This document shows positions 20,389 to 31,633 of a stretch of 64,000 nt of DNA, piece by piece. Every line of letters begins with the position of its first letter. The first letter of the stretch is position 1. Under the pieces are notes generated by a model. It was given only the letters and a program-made list of their open reading frames with translations. It made no database searches and was not told the DNA's origin. Source of the DNA: Bolinopsis microptera (Eukaryota > Ctenophora > Tentaculata > Lobata > Bolinopsidae); assembly GCF_026151205.1 (NCBI RefSeq), contig NC_087076.1, positions 5,508,902 to 5,572,901 of the forward strand, written 5' to 3'. A program made the position numbers and the translations under genes.

Positions 20389-20568
20389 ACAAAAGTACCT
20401 CAAGTAAATCTACCACAAATAGAGACGAGAAATGTTAACCACTTCATAGAAGTACTTAGGAAGTCGAGCAACATCCGTGAATGGACTGAACTATATGAAT
20501 TTTATCTTGCTGTTAACAACTTGACCGCTACACCAGAAAAACCCACGAACGTTCTTCTTGTTAGCTGA
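20389..20568 (+). CDS. Short coding remnant NHFIEVLRKSSNIREW
   Basis: A 59-codon frame without ATG: PQVNLPQIETRN, FIEVLRKSSNIREWTELYEF, LAVNNLTATPEKP, then stop. The sequence looks protein-like (amphipathic helix with RKSSNIREW). The acceptor is weak, so the 5' edge is uncertain. Confidence 0.35.
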   Translation, partial: TKVPQVNLPQIETRNVNHFIEVLRKSSNIREWTELYEFYLAVNNLTATPEKPTNVLLVS

Positions 20569-20745
20569 TCAGGTAACCGCTGCTAGCAAGAAGAATATAG
20601 CTGGTTTTATAGATGTGGATAATGGCGGGGAGGTGATCATTGTTTGTTTACGTTTTAGGTGGCGCCTCTATTCAGCAGGTTGAAGATGTGATGTAAATTT
20701 TGTATTATCGAAGGCTTGTTACACTTGTAACGCCTTCTTGTTACC

Positions 20746-20746
<1 letters not shown>

Positions 20747-20776
<30 letters not shown>
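20747..20776 (+). repeat. Poly-C tract, 30 bp
   Basis: Follows a GAAGGC...GCCTTC inverted pair (20708-20737). It lies between two related copies of a TGATCAG...AAGAAGAAT.TAGCTGGTTTTATA motif (about 20565 and 20845), so it may mark one end of a small insertion. Confidence 0.6.
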
Positions 20777-21050
20777 TTTGAAGGTCCCGAATTATTTTCT
20801 GAACGATAGCTCAAAAATAACCGAGAAATCGACCTTTGTAGCCTGATCAGTAAACCACTGTTAACAAGAAGAATGTAGCTGGTTTTATAAACTCTGTTGA
20901 TGGAGAGATTTATTCGCTGATCAGATCTCTTGTTAACCCAGACAATTGTTACAGGTATTATAATATCATATTATATATACAGAATATAATACTGATTGGA
21001 GTCAAATATAACTAAAGTGACACAAGTTAAATTAAGATACTGCCTTTGGC

Positions 21051-21400
21051 TCTCTTTCACCAGGCTCAGATGATTGGGGCTGCCAAACCAGCTAAAGATA
21101 TGTTATTGGTCTGGACAGAAAGGTTCAGATAAATGTCTATGACAGCAATTTGGGTGATTTTGTTTTCAAGACAAAAGGGCGCCTGGATAGGTCCCAAGAA
21201 GATCTTATGGCCATGAACTAAGAAATCCTTTTTATCAGGATCAAATCATGAGGGCTGCTAAACAAGCCCAAGATATGCAACCAATTGGGCTGGATGGGAA
21301 GGTTCAGATCAAGGTATATGACAGCAAATTGGGTAAGTTTGTTTTCCGGACAAATGGGCGCCTGAAAAGGTCCCGAGTTTTGAAACAGTATTGAAATAAT
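21051..21400 (+). pseudogene. Two tandem copies of the VYDSNLG exon
   Basis: Homologous to 34-189. The first copy (acceptor TTTCACCAG, QAQMIGAAKPAKDM) is shifted near 21108; the second (acceptor TTTATCAG) reads RAAKQAQDMQPIGLDGKVQI. Their side-by-side position suggests exon duplication before the larger segmental duplication. Non-coding AT-rich DNA follows to 21950. Confidence 0.5.
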
Positions 21401-21950
21401 TTCTATTTTATCTTCTTGTTGAGTTATCTAAGTTTGTTTATTATTAGTAATATTGATGAGATACTCTACAATCACTGGTAACCTTCAACACAAAGGCCTG
21501 ATGATCATTGAATTGGTTCTGTTACTTGGTTACCCACCTCTAACACATTGAAGTGAAGAAAACGTTTATAAATGAGGCTGGTTAAAACCTAATTTGATTG
21601 AAAGAAAGCAGCTTACGTCATCGTTATTGATTTGTGATTCGCTTGTTATTGTAAGAAGAACATCATCATCAGGAGTAGTAGTTTTAATTTAATAGTAGTT
21701 TAATCTAATAGTAAAAAGACATTATTTAGTTTAGTATTGAAATGTGTATCAGTTAGAGCAGTGTGAGTAGCTGAGTCACACCAATCACCTTTTAATCAAT
21801 CATTCACTATTTGAGAGTGAGTATTTAGAGTAACAAGGTTACATTTGACACACCATTTATTTGTATAACCTCTTTATTCATCTAATTTGTATTTATAATA
21901 ATTGTGTATTATTTGTTATTTAATTAACCCAAGAACAGGGTTCCAACACA

Positions 21951-22219
21951 ATGGACCGCTTTGATAAACGGCCTGCAGACAAACCGGCTGGACATTTGTG
22001 TATTAAACGGTCGAACGTTTCAAAACAGGGCAATGTAACTGCTTCCGGTAGAGTGGCTGAATTTGTAAAGCAACGTTTGACCCTGATCACAATGGGAAGT
22101 TATTCCGTAGAGCATGTAACATCTTCATAGATCACATAAGGAAGAACACAGTAGAGCGGCATTTGAAAACGAATGTAAATAATTTCATTTATCAGGTGAA
22201 CAATTGTTGCGAAGAGTTA
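21951..22219 (+). pseudogene. hAT-type zinc finger with start codon, copy 2
   Basis: An ATG at 21951 opens MDRFDKRPADKPAGHLC ... GRVAEFVKQR. A one-base shift is then needed to continue into DPDHNGKLFRRACNIFIDHIR, the finger also seen at 201. The second metal-binding Cys pair is damaged (FRRAC for FCRAC). It supplies the N-terminus missing from copy 1. Confidence 0.5.
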
Positions 22220-22537
22220 TATGTATTTCTTAATTTGCGATTGGGGAGGCGGATTATCGTTGTGAAGTACTGTACTACTCACGAAGTACTGTACACGATG
22301 TTTTCAACCCACGAGTCAGAGAGCATGCTCAACTGACGGCTCCCAAGGATGTCGTATGCACATGTGATCTGGTCAAGAATGTGGTTGGGCTGTGATTTTA
22401 TCGACCATGAATACCAAGCATATAAGCAGATATTTGAATTGACTAGATTTCCACTGGTAAGCGATTCGGAAAATCATGGGCCGGCATATATGTATTTCTA
22501 TTTGACATTATATGTATATAATCTGAGAACGTGAATA

Positions 22538-22630
22538 GGGGAACTTCAGAAATCTTGGGGAACTTCAGAAATCTTGGGGGACTTTTCCAAAGTTTCCCAA
22601 AGTTCCCCTTGGACCCCCCCCCCCCCCCCC
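22538..22630. mobile_element. 93-bp mini-insertion with 6-bp TSD
   Basis: Ends GGGGAACTT... and ...AAGTTCCCC plus a C run of about 17, flanked by TGAATA on both sides (22532-22537, 22631-22636). The sister locus at about 393-404 has no insertion. Inside, GGGGAACTTCAGAAATCTT is repeated in tandem. Confidence 0.65.
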
Positions 22631-22639
22631 TGAATAACA

Positions 22640-24230
22640 CGTTTACAAATAAGGCTGGTTAAAACTTAATTTAATTGAAAGTTGCAACAGCAGCTGAGAC
22701 ACCATAATATTGTATCTCCGAGAGTTGCCGATATTGACAGCAACTCTCACGGCTAAGCCTATTACTTCAGCAATTTACTTATAAGGTAAGAGTTAAGTAA
22801 AAACACGTGTAAACAGGGCGTTTAGGAAGCTGGTTAAATTGGAACTTGTAGAGCTGGATAGTTGTGGACGGTGCAAGAGTACCATACTAGGCACTAGCAG
22901 AGGACACACAGGTAACCATACGGGGGTGAGTATAAATACATGGAGAGTGGATGATAGAACATCAACCTCACTTCCACATTTACTTCTTATTGTTTGTTGC
23001 AACTCTACAAAATGCCAGTCACATACACTAGCTACGGTACACTAGCCAAGTTGGAGTTACTTACCATGTATATGAGGATCACAGTCACCACGGCTGTATG
23101 TTTTGGTCTGGATACCATGAGATACAATGTTTGGGACAGGAAGATTAGACGCATCACCAGACAACTTGAAGGACAAAATTTAAGTATCATTGATCTTTAT
23201 TATAATTTATATACATTGTATGATTATTTGCTATTATTGATTTCTAACCAGTAAAAATTATCAACGAGTTTTTTTGTTGATATTTTATTAATGACATCTT
23301 CAAAACATCTCAGGTCAAGGTGACAACAATGGTTGTCAAATCAATTTTGATGGAAAGCTGCTGAAAGATTTACCAGGACATCTTATTGGTAAACTAAATC
23401 GTCTGGCAGTGACTCTATTTCAGGAATCTGGTACCGACCTTCTGAGTATCGCCAAGACGGAGGATTCCACTGGAAAAACTAATTAACGAGGGTGAGTATA
23501 AATACATGAAGAGTGGATGATAGAACATCAACCTCACTTCCACATTTGCTTCTTATTGTTTGTTACAACTCTACAAAATAACAGTCACCTACACAAGCTA
23601 CGGCACACTAGCTAAGTTGGAATTACTAGCTATGTACATTGTACATGAGGATTACAGTCACCACAGCTGTATGTTTCAGGTTGGACACTATGCGATACAA
23701 TGTTTGGGACCGGAAAATGAGACGCATCGCCAGAAAACTTGAAGGACAAAACGTAAGTATCATTGATCTTTATGTCTATTTAAACTCTGTAAAGTGAGAA
23801 TATTTAGTAACTATGGATCTTTCTAAATCATACAATAAACCTAGTTTTGAAGGATCATTTTCTGTAAAAAGGAAATTCTACACTGCTGTAAAGATACTGG
23901 ACCCAACCATAACCATTAAAAAAGTTGAAAAATTCCTAAAAACACTATTATATCTACCCAGACCTTTGAGAAAACCTAAATTCTACAGAAAAGTTTATAC
24001 GAAGGGCATAAATTATTTATGGCAAGCAGACTTGTTGTTTCATGATAAATATTGGAGAACTAATAAAGGTTATCGTTATTGTTGTTTTGTGATTGATATT
24101 AAGCTGGAGCTAGCAGAGCTGGACAGTTGTACAAGGTGCAACTGGTTTACTCAGTATGAGTTTTTTCTTCAATCTGAAGATTGTGATGTTACCAGTAAAT
24201 CCAGAAAATCAAACTGAAGCAGAAACTGTG
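22640..24230 (+). repeat. Segmental duplication, copy 2 of 400-1990
   Basis: Carries the same modules: MTVTY-type exon (ATG at 23012, here MPVTY), orphan exon 23314-23486, second exon copy without ATG (23560-23742) and the integrase-like fragment (23813-24217). Similarity ends at about 24250 as in copy 1. Confidence 0.9.
23813..24217 (+). pseudogene. Truncated integrase-like fragment, copy 2
   Basis: Same protein as 1554-1958, including the abrupt switch from VIDI to LELAELDSC, so the chimera existed before the segmental duplication. Confidence 0.5.
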
Positions 24231-24637
24231 AGTTTACAGATAGCAGGATACTAGTTATTTCTCACCATATATCTTCTAGGTGAAGACATCCCTCCATCAC
24301 CTACATTTAAAGTTTCCATCTGCCTCCAGAGCTAGAGCTTGGGAGTACTCACACAAGAACACATAATTAGAATTCGCCTTCATCAAAATTTTCAGTGGGC
24401 TACAGAAGCGGACCATGTTTGTGATCCACTCCTCACATGGACACATCACATGCTTCCATCTCTGATGACAGCAGCACCCATGGTAGCGGCTAAACTGAGA
24501 CCTTGACCATCTTCAGATGGTACCAGCCTCAGCATCGATGGAAGTGGGTACTATATCATAACTAATATCATACGGACATCACAAAATAATAATCAATAAT
24601 ATGTAACACACTCCATTTAACAGTCATATTCTTCCAG
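24231..24637. other. Spacer, no gene seen
   Basis: Mixed-composition sequence without a convincing frame on either strand. Confidence 0.4.
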
Positions 24638-24705
24638 AAAGTATGACTTCAACTTCAGAGGAATTCAAATGTCCTAAATGTGACGAGAGCCTTGCTGAAT
24701 TATAG
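24638..24705 (+). CDS. Mini exon with CxxC (MTSTSEEFKCPKCDESLAEL)
   Basis: After CTTCCAG, five bases precede an ATG and a 20-codon frame carrying one Cys-Pro-Lys-Cys pair, ended by TAG. It resembles the first half of a zinc ribbon, as in the CxxC proteins at 44977 and 56642. It may be a truncated member. Confidence 0.35.
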
Positions 24706-25162
24706 TGCACATATTTTATGCAGAGCACGAACTTAGATCCCAGCTTACAGAATAAATTACATTATTATATTTGTATATTAAGACAAAAACATTTGCTTGT
24801 TGGGTATTATATATATTGGAGCAAGACAAAGGTAAATCACTGGGAACGCTTAGGTGATATCTCTTTTTCTTCATCATTGATCTTTATATTTCTCTTTTTC
24901 TTCATCATTTATTTTCGCCTTTTGTTCCTATCTCTTTTTCTTTTTCTTTATCATTTATCTTTATCTTTTATTCTTAATCTTGAATATCTTTCTTAACTCC
25001 TTGTCTGCTTTATCTTCATTAAGCAGTTTGTTTTTTCTTATTTCAGACTTAAGATATAAATATTTGAACTTCCCACAAACACCCACCAATTCAGCAAACG
25101 CAATCATTTAACTTATTGTAGAAAAGTTTATTTAATAAATTAATCAATGCTATATTGAAAAA
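24706..25162. other. CT-rich spacer and module junction
   Basis: Long TTTTTCTTCATCATT-type pyrimidine repeats (24850-25010) end in an acceptor-like TTTCAG (25040-25046). The same block recurs at 26240-26358, 28700-28816, 31160-31270, 35910-36080 and 41335-41450, always before another module. It is probably the 3' part of a repeated intron. Confidence 0.55.
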
Positions 25163-25405
25163 ATTATTGTTGAGTCGTTGAAAGAAGCGAAGATTGTGCA
25201 ATTCGAAGAATGTGTGATGTGCGCAAAGCTATGCTGCTGCCGTCAAATTCAAAAAGCGGGGATTGCCTCACATTCATATCGTTATAATAATTGGGGAAAA
25301 TTCTCCCAGAAAATGTCAGAACACAGCAATAACAGCATGTTAATAAGATAGATTATCACTTGACCGTGACGACATGACCCGTGATCAGGTTGTATAAATT
25401 TAGCG

Positions 25406-25978
25406 ATGGGTAGAGAAGTGAAGGGTATAGCGGAGAGAGCTTGTCCCAATGACATACGAAGTCACTTGTAACAGGTAATTTCAATTACATTTATCTGTTT
25501 TGTCTTTTTTTTAATTTATTTGTTTTGCGATTATTTACAGGAGAGATGATAAAAATACGGATTATCACCCTGCAGCACCAAATTCCCTCTGGAGGTGTAT
25601 TCTAAAGGAGCAATCGATAAAGATGTCGAATCGATGGTAAAGGAGCTAAGCAGCAATTGGCCGGATTTAAATGATATTAAATTGAAAACCTGTTGCACGG
25701 ATGAATTGCTACTCCGGCAAATTATACCGGAGTTTGATTTAGTAGACCCGACCAAGAACTTTTTTCCGGCATTGAAGTCAATTCACTCGTTACCACTGGA
25801 TGAATTGGAGAATCGTTTGAAGGACAATCTCCCATTTAAGATTCTCGCATCTTGCACTGTTGCATTAACGAAGTGTATTCCTACGTTATCACTGCAAAGG
25901 ATCTATCCAGGGAGATGTCAATTCAATGGTAAACCAACTCAGCAACAATTGGCAAATTATATTAGATATTATATTTGA
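25406..25978 (+). pseudogene. MGREV/YSKG two-exon gene, unit 1, broken
   Basis: Compared with the intact copy at 31634-32335, exon 1 has lost one A (CGAAGTC for CGAAAGTC). Exon 2 reads ERTGA-TAA, two stops where the intact copy has RWKK. The 3' end after PTLSLQ is replaced by DNA resembling the middle of exon 2 (GGTAAACCAACTCAGCAACAATTGG). The central YSKGAIDKDVESM ... LASCTVALTKCIP frame stays open, which suggests recent damage. Confidence 0.55.
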
Positions 25979-26388
25979 TATTGTTCACTAACACTTTCCT
26001 AACTCTTTTATAATATCCTTTATATGGAATGAATAAATAGTTTAATTTCGATCTCAACAATCATACAATGGGGACGAGGATCTACAAAGACGTGTTAACA
26101 GCAATTTGAGACATCACAAATTGGTTTGATAAATTAAAATAACACTTAATGGAGGAAAAGTTGCTCAGATACTTTGTGGCATAGTCTATTGAGTATTGAT
26201 GGATGCTACTTTCATGCTTAACCCAACTAGTAATGGAGGGATTCAGGGACTCTTTTTCTTCATCATTTATCTTTATCTTTTATTCTTAATCTTGAATATC
26301 TTTCTTGACTTCTTGTCTGCTTTATCCTCATTAAGCAGTTTGTTTTTTCTAATTTCAGACTTAATATAGGAGAGTGCGAGACAGGGTG

Positions 26389-26607
26389 ATGTCCAGCATC
26401 ACAGAAGTATGCAGGAGACGAAGAAAGGTTTTCAGAAACTCGAGGGAGTACCAATTGGTGAAAATCAACAACAGGAGGGCAGTTGCAGTGCGATTCAACA
26501 CAGCAACTCGCGTGATGGGCGAGATTCGTGAGAATTCGTCCAACACGCGACTTCAACGGGCACTGGACAGCCTGGTGAGCCTCAGAAACATGGAGAGGAC
26601 TTTCTGA
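26389..26607 (+). CDS. Basic small ORF SSITEVCRRRRKVFRN
   Basis: The ATG at 26389 is chosen because a stop lies upstream in the same frame after the acceptor TTTCAG (26358). It encodes about 72 aa, very basic: TEVCRRRRKVFRNSREY, VKINNRRAVAVRFNTATR, then a helical LQRALDSLVSLRNMERTF end. Repeated identically at 28847-29065. A nucleic-acid-binding role would fit the charge but nothing shows it. Confidence 0.5.
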   Translation: MSSITEVCRRRRKVFRNSREYQLVKINNRRAVAVRFNTATRVMGEIRENSSNTRLQRALDSLVSLRNMERTF

Positions 26608-26795
26608 GGATTCCTTCTTTCTGTTTTGATATTTTATTGTATTTATTTATTGTGATTCACGAGTTTCATTTGTTTAACTTCAAATTTGTTACTTGAATAA
26701 TATTTTTTTAAAGATTTATGTTTTGATTTTGTATTCCCCTTTCACCTTCTAAACCTCCCTTTATCCGCTTGTCTAACCTTCTATCACTTTTCTAG

Positions 26796-27052
26796 TTACT
26801 TGCATGTCATCATCAAGGGACCTGACGAAGGCCGTTACTGCCATCAGCAGTGCGTATACCGACGACCTGAAAGAGTTAGAAGAACTCAAGAAACGCCTCA
26901 GGCGGGCAGAAAGAAGAATAAGAGACCTAGCAGTGGAATTGGAGTACTTGGCGGATCAACAGGCGGCAAGAATGGACACCCAGCCGGCGCCCCCGCCCTA
27001 TTTCCACAGCCCCACCTCGCCCAGCACAGAGCCATACAGCAGCCCTCATTAG
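26796..27052 (+). CDS. Coiled-coil small protein MSSSRDLTKAV
   Basis: Acceptor TTTTCTAG lies 8 bases before the ATG at 26804. The product is 82 aa: a heptad-like segment DDLKELEELKKRLRRAERRI then LAVELEYLADQQ (residues 20-53), and a Pro/Ser-rich tail (PAPPPYFHSPTSP). The DDL-ELE-LK pattern also appears in the fragment at 49670-49788. Repeated at 29254-29510. Likely an oligomerising small protein. Confidence 0.5.
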
Positions 27053-27861
27053 CTCCGGAGGACGAGGTGTCTCGCACTGGCTGTTCTTATCATTCTTGTT
27101 TTTAATTTGTTTAATACATTTCATATTTTATATTTAAAGTGTTTTACTTGTACTCATTCGTATGGAATGGAAATGAGGATCTAAAATAAAGGTTTGAATG
27201 GAAGGAGGAAAGACGGAGAAATAGGTGAGTATTGTAAATTATGATATTGGATTTGGAACAGGGTTAGGCGTTTACTTTTAAGATTCTTTCAGCATTTTAT
27301 TTTTAAGGCGCGCAGAGCCGTGCTAGGGAGTAGGGTTAAATTTAAATAGGTTGTGCAGCGTAAGGCTGTTGGCGAATTTTTAAAAGGTTTTAAATATTCG
27401 GAAAAAATTTTTTGGGTAGAGATGTTGTAAAGAAGTATCGTTAGGTTCTCGATATATTAACTTTGTTTACAGCGGCATATGCAATATTAGGAGAGTTGCG
27501 TTTAATTTAATAGGAACACTTTTATTGTGAAATGTGGTAGTATAAGGACCGTTACACATTTCCGGGTAGTGCGACATTTCGTGAAGGAGTTTAACTGTTT
27601 AACAATTGGTTTAGAACAATTATTGTTGAGACGTTGAAAGAAGCGAAGATTGTGCAATTCGAAGAATGTGTGATGTGCCCAAAGCTCTACTGCTCCCGTT
27701 GAATTCCAAAAGCGGGGATTGCCTCACATTCATATCGTTATAATAATTGGGGAAAATTCTCCCGGAAAATGTCAGAACACAGCAATAACAGCATGTTAAT
27801 AAGATAGATTATCACTTGACCGTGACGACATGACCCGTGATCAGGTTGTATAAATTTAGCG

Positions 27862-28424
27862 ATGGGTAGAGAAGTGAAGGGTATAGCGGAGAGAGCTTGT
27901 CCCAATGACATACGAAAGTCACTTGTAACAGGTAATTTCAATTAAATTTATCTGTTTTGTCTTTTTTTTAAATTTATTTGTTTTGCGATTATTTACAGGA
28001 GAGATGATCAAAATACGGATTATCACCCTGCAGCACCAAATTCCCTCTGGAGGTGTATTCTAAAGGAGCAATCGATAAAGATGTCGAATCGATGGTAAAG
28101 GAGCTAAGCAGCAATTGGCCAGATTTAAATGATATTAAATTGAAAACCTGTTGCACGGATGAATTGCTACTCCGGCAAATTATACCAGCACTCGATTTAG
28201 TAGACCCGACCAAGAACTTTTTTCCGGCATTGAAGTCAATTCACTCGCTACCACTGGATGAATTGGAGAATCGTTTGAAGGACAATCTCCCATTTAAGAT
28301 TCTCGCATCTTGCACTGTTGCATTAACGAAGTGTATTCCTACGTTATCACTGCAAAGGATCTATCCAGGGAGATGTCAATTCAATGGTAAACCAACTCAG
28401 CAACAATTGGCCAATTATATTTGA
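27862..28424 (+). pseudogene. MGREV/YSKG gene, unit 2, broken
   Basis: Exon 1 is intact here, but exon 2 keeps the TGATAA double stop and the same chimeric 3' end as unit 1. The residues IIPALDLVDPTKNFF match the 31-kb copy closely. Confidence 0.5.
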
Positions 28425-28846
28425 TATTATATTTGATATTGTTCACTAACACTTTCCTAACTCTTTTATAATATCCTTTATATGGAATGAATAAATAGTT
28501 TAATTTCGATCTCAACAATCATACAATGGGGACGAGGATCTACAAAGACGTGTTAACAGCAATTTGAGACATCACAAATTGGTTTGATAAATTAAAATAA
28601 CACTTAATGGAGGAAAAGTTGCTCAGATACTTTGTGGCATAGTCTATTGAGTATTGATGGATGCTACTTTCATGCTTAACCCAACTAGTAATGGAGGGAT
28701 TCAGGGACTCTTTTTCTTCATCATTTATCCCTATCTTTTATTCTTAATCTTGAATATCTTTCTTGACTTCTTGTCTGCTTTATCCTCATTAAGCAGTTTG
28801 TTTTTTCTAATTTCAGACTTAATATAGGAGAGTGCGAGACAGGGTG

Positions 28847-29065
28847 ATGTCCAGCATCACAGAAGTATGCAGGAGACGAAGAAAGGTTTTCAGAAACTCG
28901 AGGGAGTACCAATTGGTGAAAATCAACAACAGGAGGGCAGTTGCAGTGCGATTCAACACAGCAACTCGCGTGATGGGCGAGATTCGTGAGAATTCGTCCA
29001 ACACGCGACTTCAACGGGCACTGGACAGCCTGGTGAGCCTCAGAAACATGGAGAGGACTTTCTGA
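28847..29065 (+). CDS. Basic small ORF SSITEVCRRRRKVFRN, unit 2
   Basis: Identical protein to 26389-26607. Two unbroken copies 2458 bp apart fit either selection or very recent duplication. Confidence 0.5.
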   Translation: MSSITEVCRRRRKVFRNSREYQLVKINNRRAVAVRFNTATRVMGEIRENSSNTRLQRALDSLVSLRNMERTF

Positions 29066-29253
29066 GGATTCCTTCTTTCTGTTTTGATATTTTATTGTAT
29101 TTATTTATTGTGATTCACGAGTTTCATTTGTTTAACTTCAAATTTGTTACTTGAATAATATTTTTTTAAAGATTTATGTTTTGATTTTGTATTCCCCTTT
29201 CACCTTCTAAACCTCCCTTTATCCGCTTGTCTAACCTTCTATCACTTTTCTAG

Positions 29254-29510
29254 TTACTTGCATGTCATCATCAAGGGACCTGACGAAGGCCGTTACTGCC
29301 ATCAGCAGTGCGTATACCGACGACCTGAAAGAGTTAGAAGAACTCAAGAAACGCCTCAGGCGGGCAGAAAGAAGAATAAGAGACCTAGCAGTGGAATTGG
29401 AGTACTTGGCGGATCAACAGGCGGCAAGAATGGACACCCAGCCGGCGCCCCCGCCCTATTTCCACAGCCCCACCTCGCCCAGCACAGAGCCATACAGCAG
29501 CCCTCATTAG
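29254..29510 (+). CDS. Coiled-coil small protein, unit 2
   Basis: Identical to 26796-27052, with the same acceptor-to-ATG spacing (ATG at 29262). Confidence 0.5.
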
Positions 29511-30319
29511 CTCCGGAGGACGAGGTGTCTCGCACTGGCTGTTCTTATCATTCTTGTTTTTAATTTGTTTAATACATTTCATATTTTATATTTAAAGTGT
29601 TTTACTTGTACTCATTCGTATGGAATGGAAATGAGGATCTAAAATAAAGGTTTGAATGGAAGGAGGAAAGACGGAGAAATAGGTGAGTATTGTAAATTAT
29701 GATATTGGATTTGGAACAGGGTTAGGCGTTTACTTTTAAGATTCTTTCAGCATTTTATTTTTAAGGCGCGCAGAGCCGTGCTAGGGAGTAGGGTTAAATT
29801 TAAATAGGTTGTGCAGCGTAAGGCTGTTGGCGAATTTTTAAAAGGTTTTAAATATTCGGAAAAAATTTTTTGGGTAGAGATGTTGTAAAGAAGTATCGTT
29901 AGGTTCTCGATATATTAACTTTGTTTACAGCGGCATATGCAATATTAGGAGAGTTGCGTTTAATTTAATAGGAACACTTTTATTGTGAAATGTGGTAGTA
30001 TAAGGACCGTTACACATTTCCGGGTAGTGCGACATTTCGTGAAGGAGTTTAACTGTTTAACAATTGGTTTAGAACAATTATTGTTGAGACGTTGAAAGAA
30101 GCGAAGATTGTGCAATTCGAAGAATGTGTGATGTGCCCAAAGCTCTACTGCTCCCGTTGAATTCCAAAAGCGGGGATTGCCTCACATTCATATCGTTATA
30201 ATAATTGGGGAAAATTCTCCCGGAAAATGTCAGAACACAGCAATAACAGCATGTTAATAAGATAGATTATCACTTGACCGTGACGACATGACCCGTGATC
30301 AGGTTGTATAAATTTAGCG

Positions 30320-30882
30320 ATGGGTAGAGAAGTGAAGGGTATAGCGGAGAGAGCTTGTCCCAATGACATACGAAAGTCACTTGTAACAGGTAATTTCAAT
30401 TAAATTTATCTGTTTTGTCTTTTTTTTAAATTTATTTGTTTTGCGATTATTTACAGGAGAGATGATCAAAATACGGATTATCACCCTGCAGCACCAAATT
30501 CCCTCTGGAGGTGTATTCTAAAGGAGCAATCGATAAAGATGTCGAATCGATGGTAAAGGAGCTAAGCAGCAATTGGCCAGATTTAAATGATATTAAATTG
30601 AAAACCTGTTGCACGGATGAATTGCTACTCCGGCAAATTATACCAGCACTCGATTTAGTAGACCCGACCAAGAACTTTTTTCCGGCATTGAAGTCAATTC
30701 ACTCGCTACCACTGGATGAATTGGAGAATCGTTTGAAGGACAATCTCCCATTTAAGATTCTCGCATCTTGCACTGTTGCATTAACGAAGTGTATTCCTAC
30801 GTTATCACTGCAAAGGATCTATCCAGGGAGATGTCAATTCAATGGTAAACCAACTCAGCAACAATTGGCCAATTATATTTGA
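30320..30882 (+). pseudogene. MGREV/YSKG gene, unit 3, broken
   Basis: Same lesions as unit 2 (double stop in exon 2, chimeric 3' end). The unit then ends in the partial repeat at about 31275 and lacks the SITEV and coiled-coil ORFs. Confidence 0.5.
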
Positions 30883-31375
30883 TATTATATTTGATATTGT
30901 TCACTAACACTTTCCTAACTCTTTTATAATATCCTTTATATGGAATGAATAAATAGTTTAATTTCGATCTCAACAATCATACAATGGGGACTAGGATCTA
31001 CAAAGACGTGTTAACAGCAATTTCAGACATCACAAATTGGTTTGATAAATTAAAATAACACTTAATGGAGGAAAAGTTGCTCAGATACTTTGTGGCATAG
31101 TCTATTGAGTATTGATGGACGCTACTTTCAGGGTTAACCCAACTAGTAATGGAGGGATTCAGGGACTCTTTTTCTTCATCATTTATCTTTATCTTTTATT
31201 CTTAATCTTGAATATCTTTCTTGACTTTTTGTCTGCTTTATCGTCATTAAGCAGTTAGTTTTTTATTATTTCAGACTTAAGAAATAAATATTTGATCTTC
31301 TCACAAACACCTACCAATTCACCAAACGCAATCATTTAACTTATTGTAGAAAAGTTTATTTAATAAATTAATTAA

Positions 31376-31579
31376 TGCTATACTGAACAAATTATTGTTG
31401 AGACGTTGAAAGAAGCGAAGATTGTGCAATTCGAAGAATGTGTGATGTGCGCAAAGCTATGCTGCTGCCGTCGAATTCCAAAAGCGGGGATTGCCTCACA
31501 TTCATATCGTTATAATAATTGGGGAAAATTCTCCCAGAAAATGTCAGAACACAGCAATAACAGCATGTTAATAAGATAG
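31376..31579 (+). CDS. Cys-rich orphan frame upstream of MGREV exon
   Basis: A 67-codon frame without ATG: ETLKEAKIVQFEECVMCAKL then CCCRRIPKAGIASHSYRYNN, WGKFSQKMSEHSNNSM and a stop 55 bp before the next ATG. Conserved, with few changes, at about 25140-25345, 27600-27800 and 30060-30260; its second half also recurs at about 33070 and 36740. Five Cys in a short span could bind metal. The minus strand is open too, so coding status is uncertain. Confidence 0.35.
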   Translation, partial: CYTEQIIVETLKEAKIVQFEECVMCAKLCCCRRIPKAGIASHSYRYNNWGKFSQKMSEHSNNSMLIR

Positions 31580-31633
31580 ATTATCACTTGACCGTGACGA
31601 CATGACCCGTGATCAGGTTGTATAAATTTAGCG

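Larger units (their letters stand above)
25163..31275 (+). repeat. Tandem array of 2458-bp units (about 2.5 copies)
   Basis: Units begin at 25163, 27621 and 30079; the third is cut near 31275. Feature spacing is exactly 2458 bp and units 2 and 3 are almost identical, so the array is recent. Each full unit carries a Cys-rich orphan frame, the two-exon MGREV gene (damaged), the SITEVCRRRR ORF, the coiled-coil ORF and about 0.5 kb of non-coding AT-rich DNA. Confidence 0.9.

Noticed and set aside
25531-25755. Minus-strand frames opposite exon 2 of the YSKG gene
   Set aside because: Shadows of the plus-strand frame, which alone is conserved through substitutions in the 31.9- and 34.6-kb copies.
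27738-27941. Minus-strand 67-aa frames (MKLPVTSDFRMSLG), repeated at 30196, 31510, 33471, 33956 and 37733
   Set aside because: They lie opposite the MGREV exon and the Cys-rich frame and carry no splice support; their repetition only mirrors the repeated DNA.
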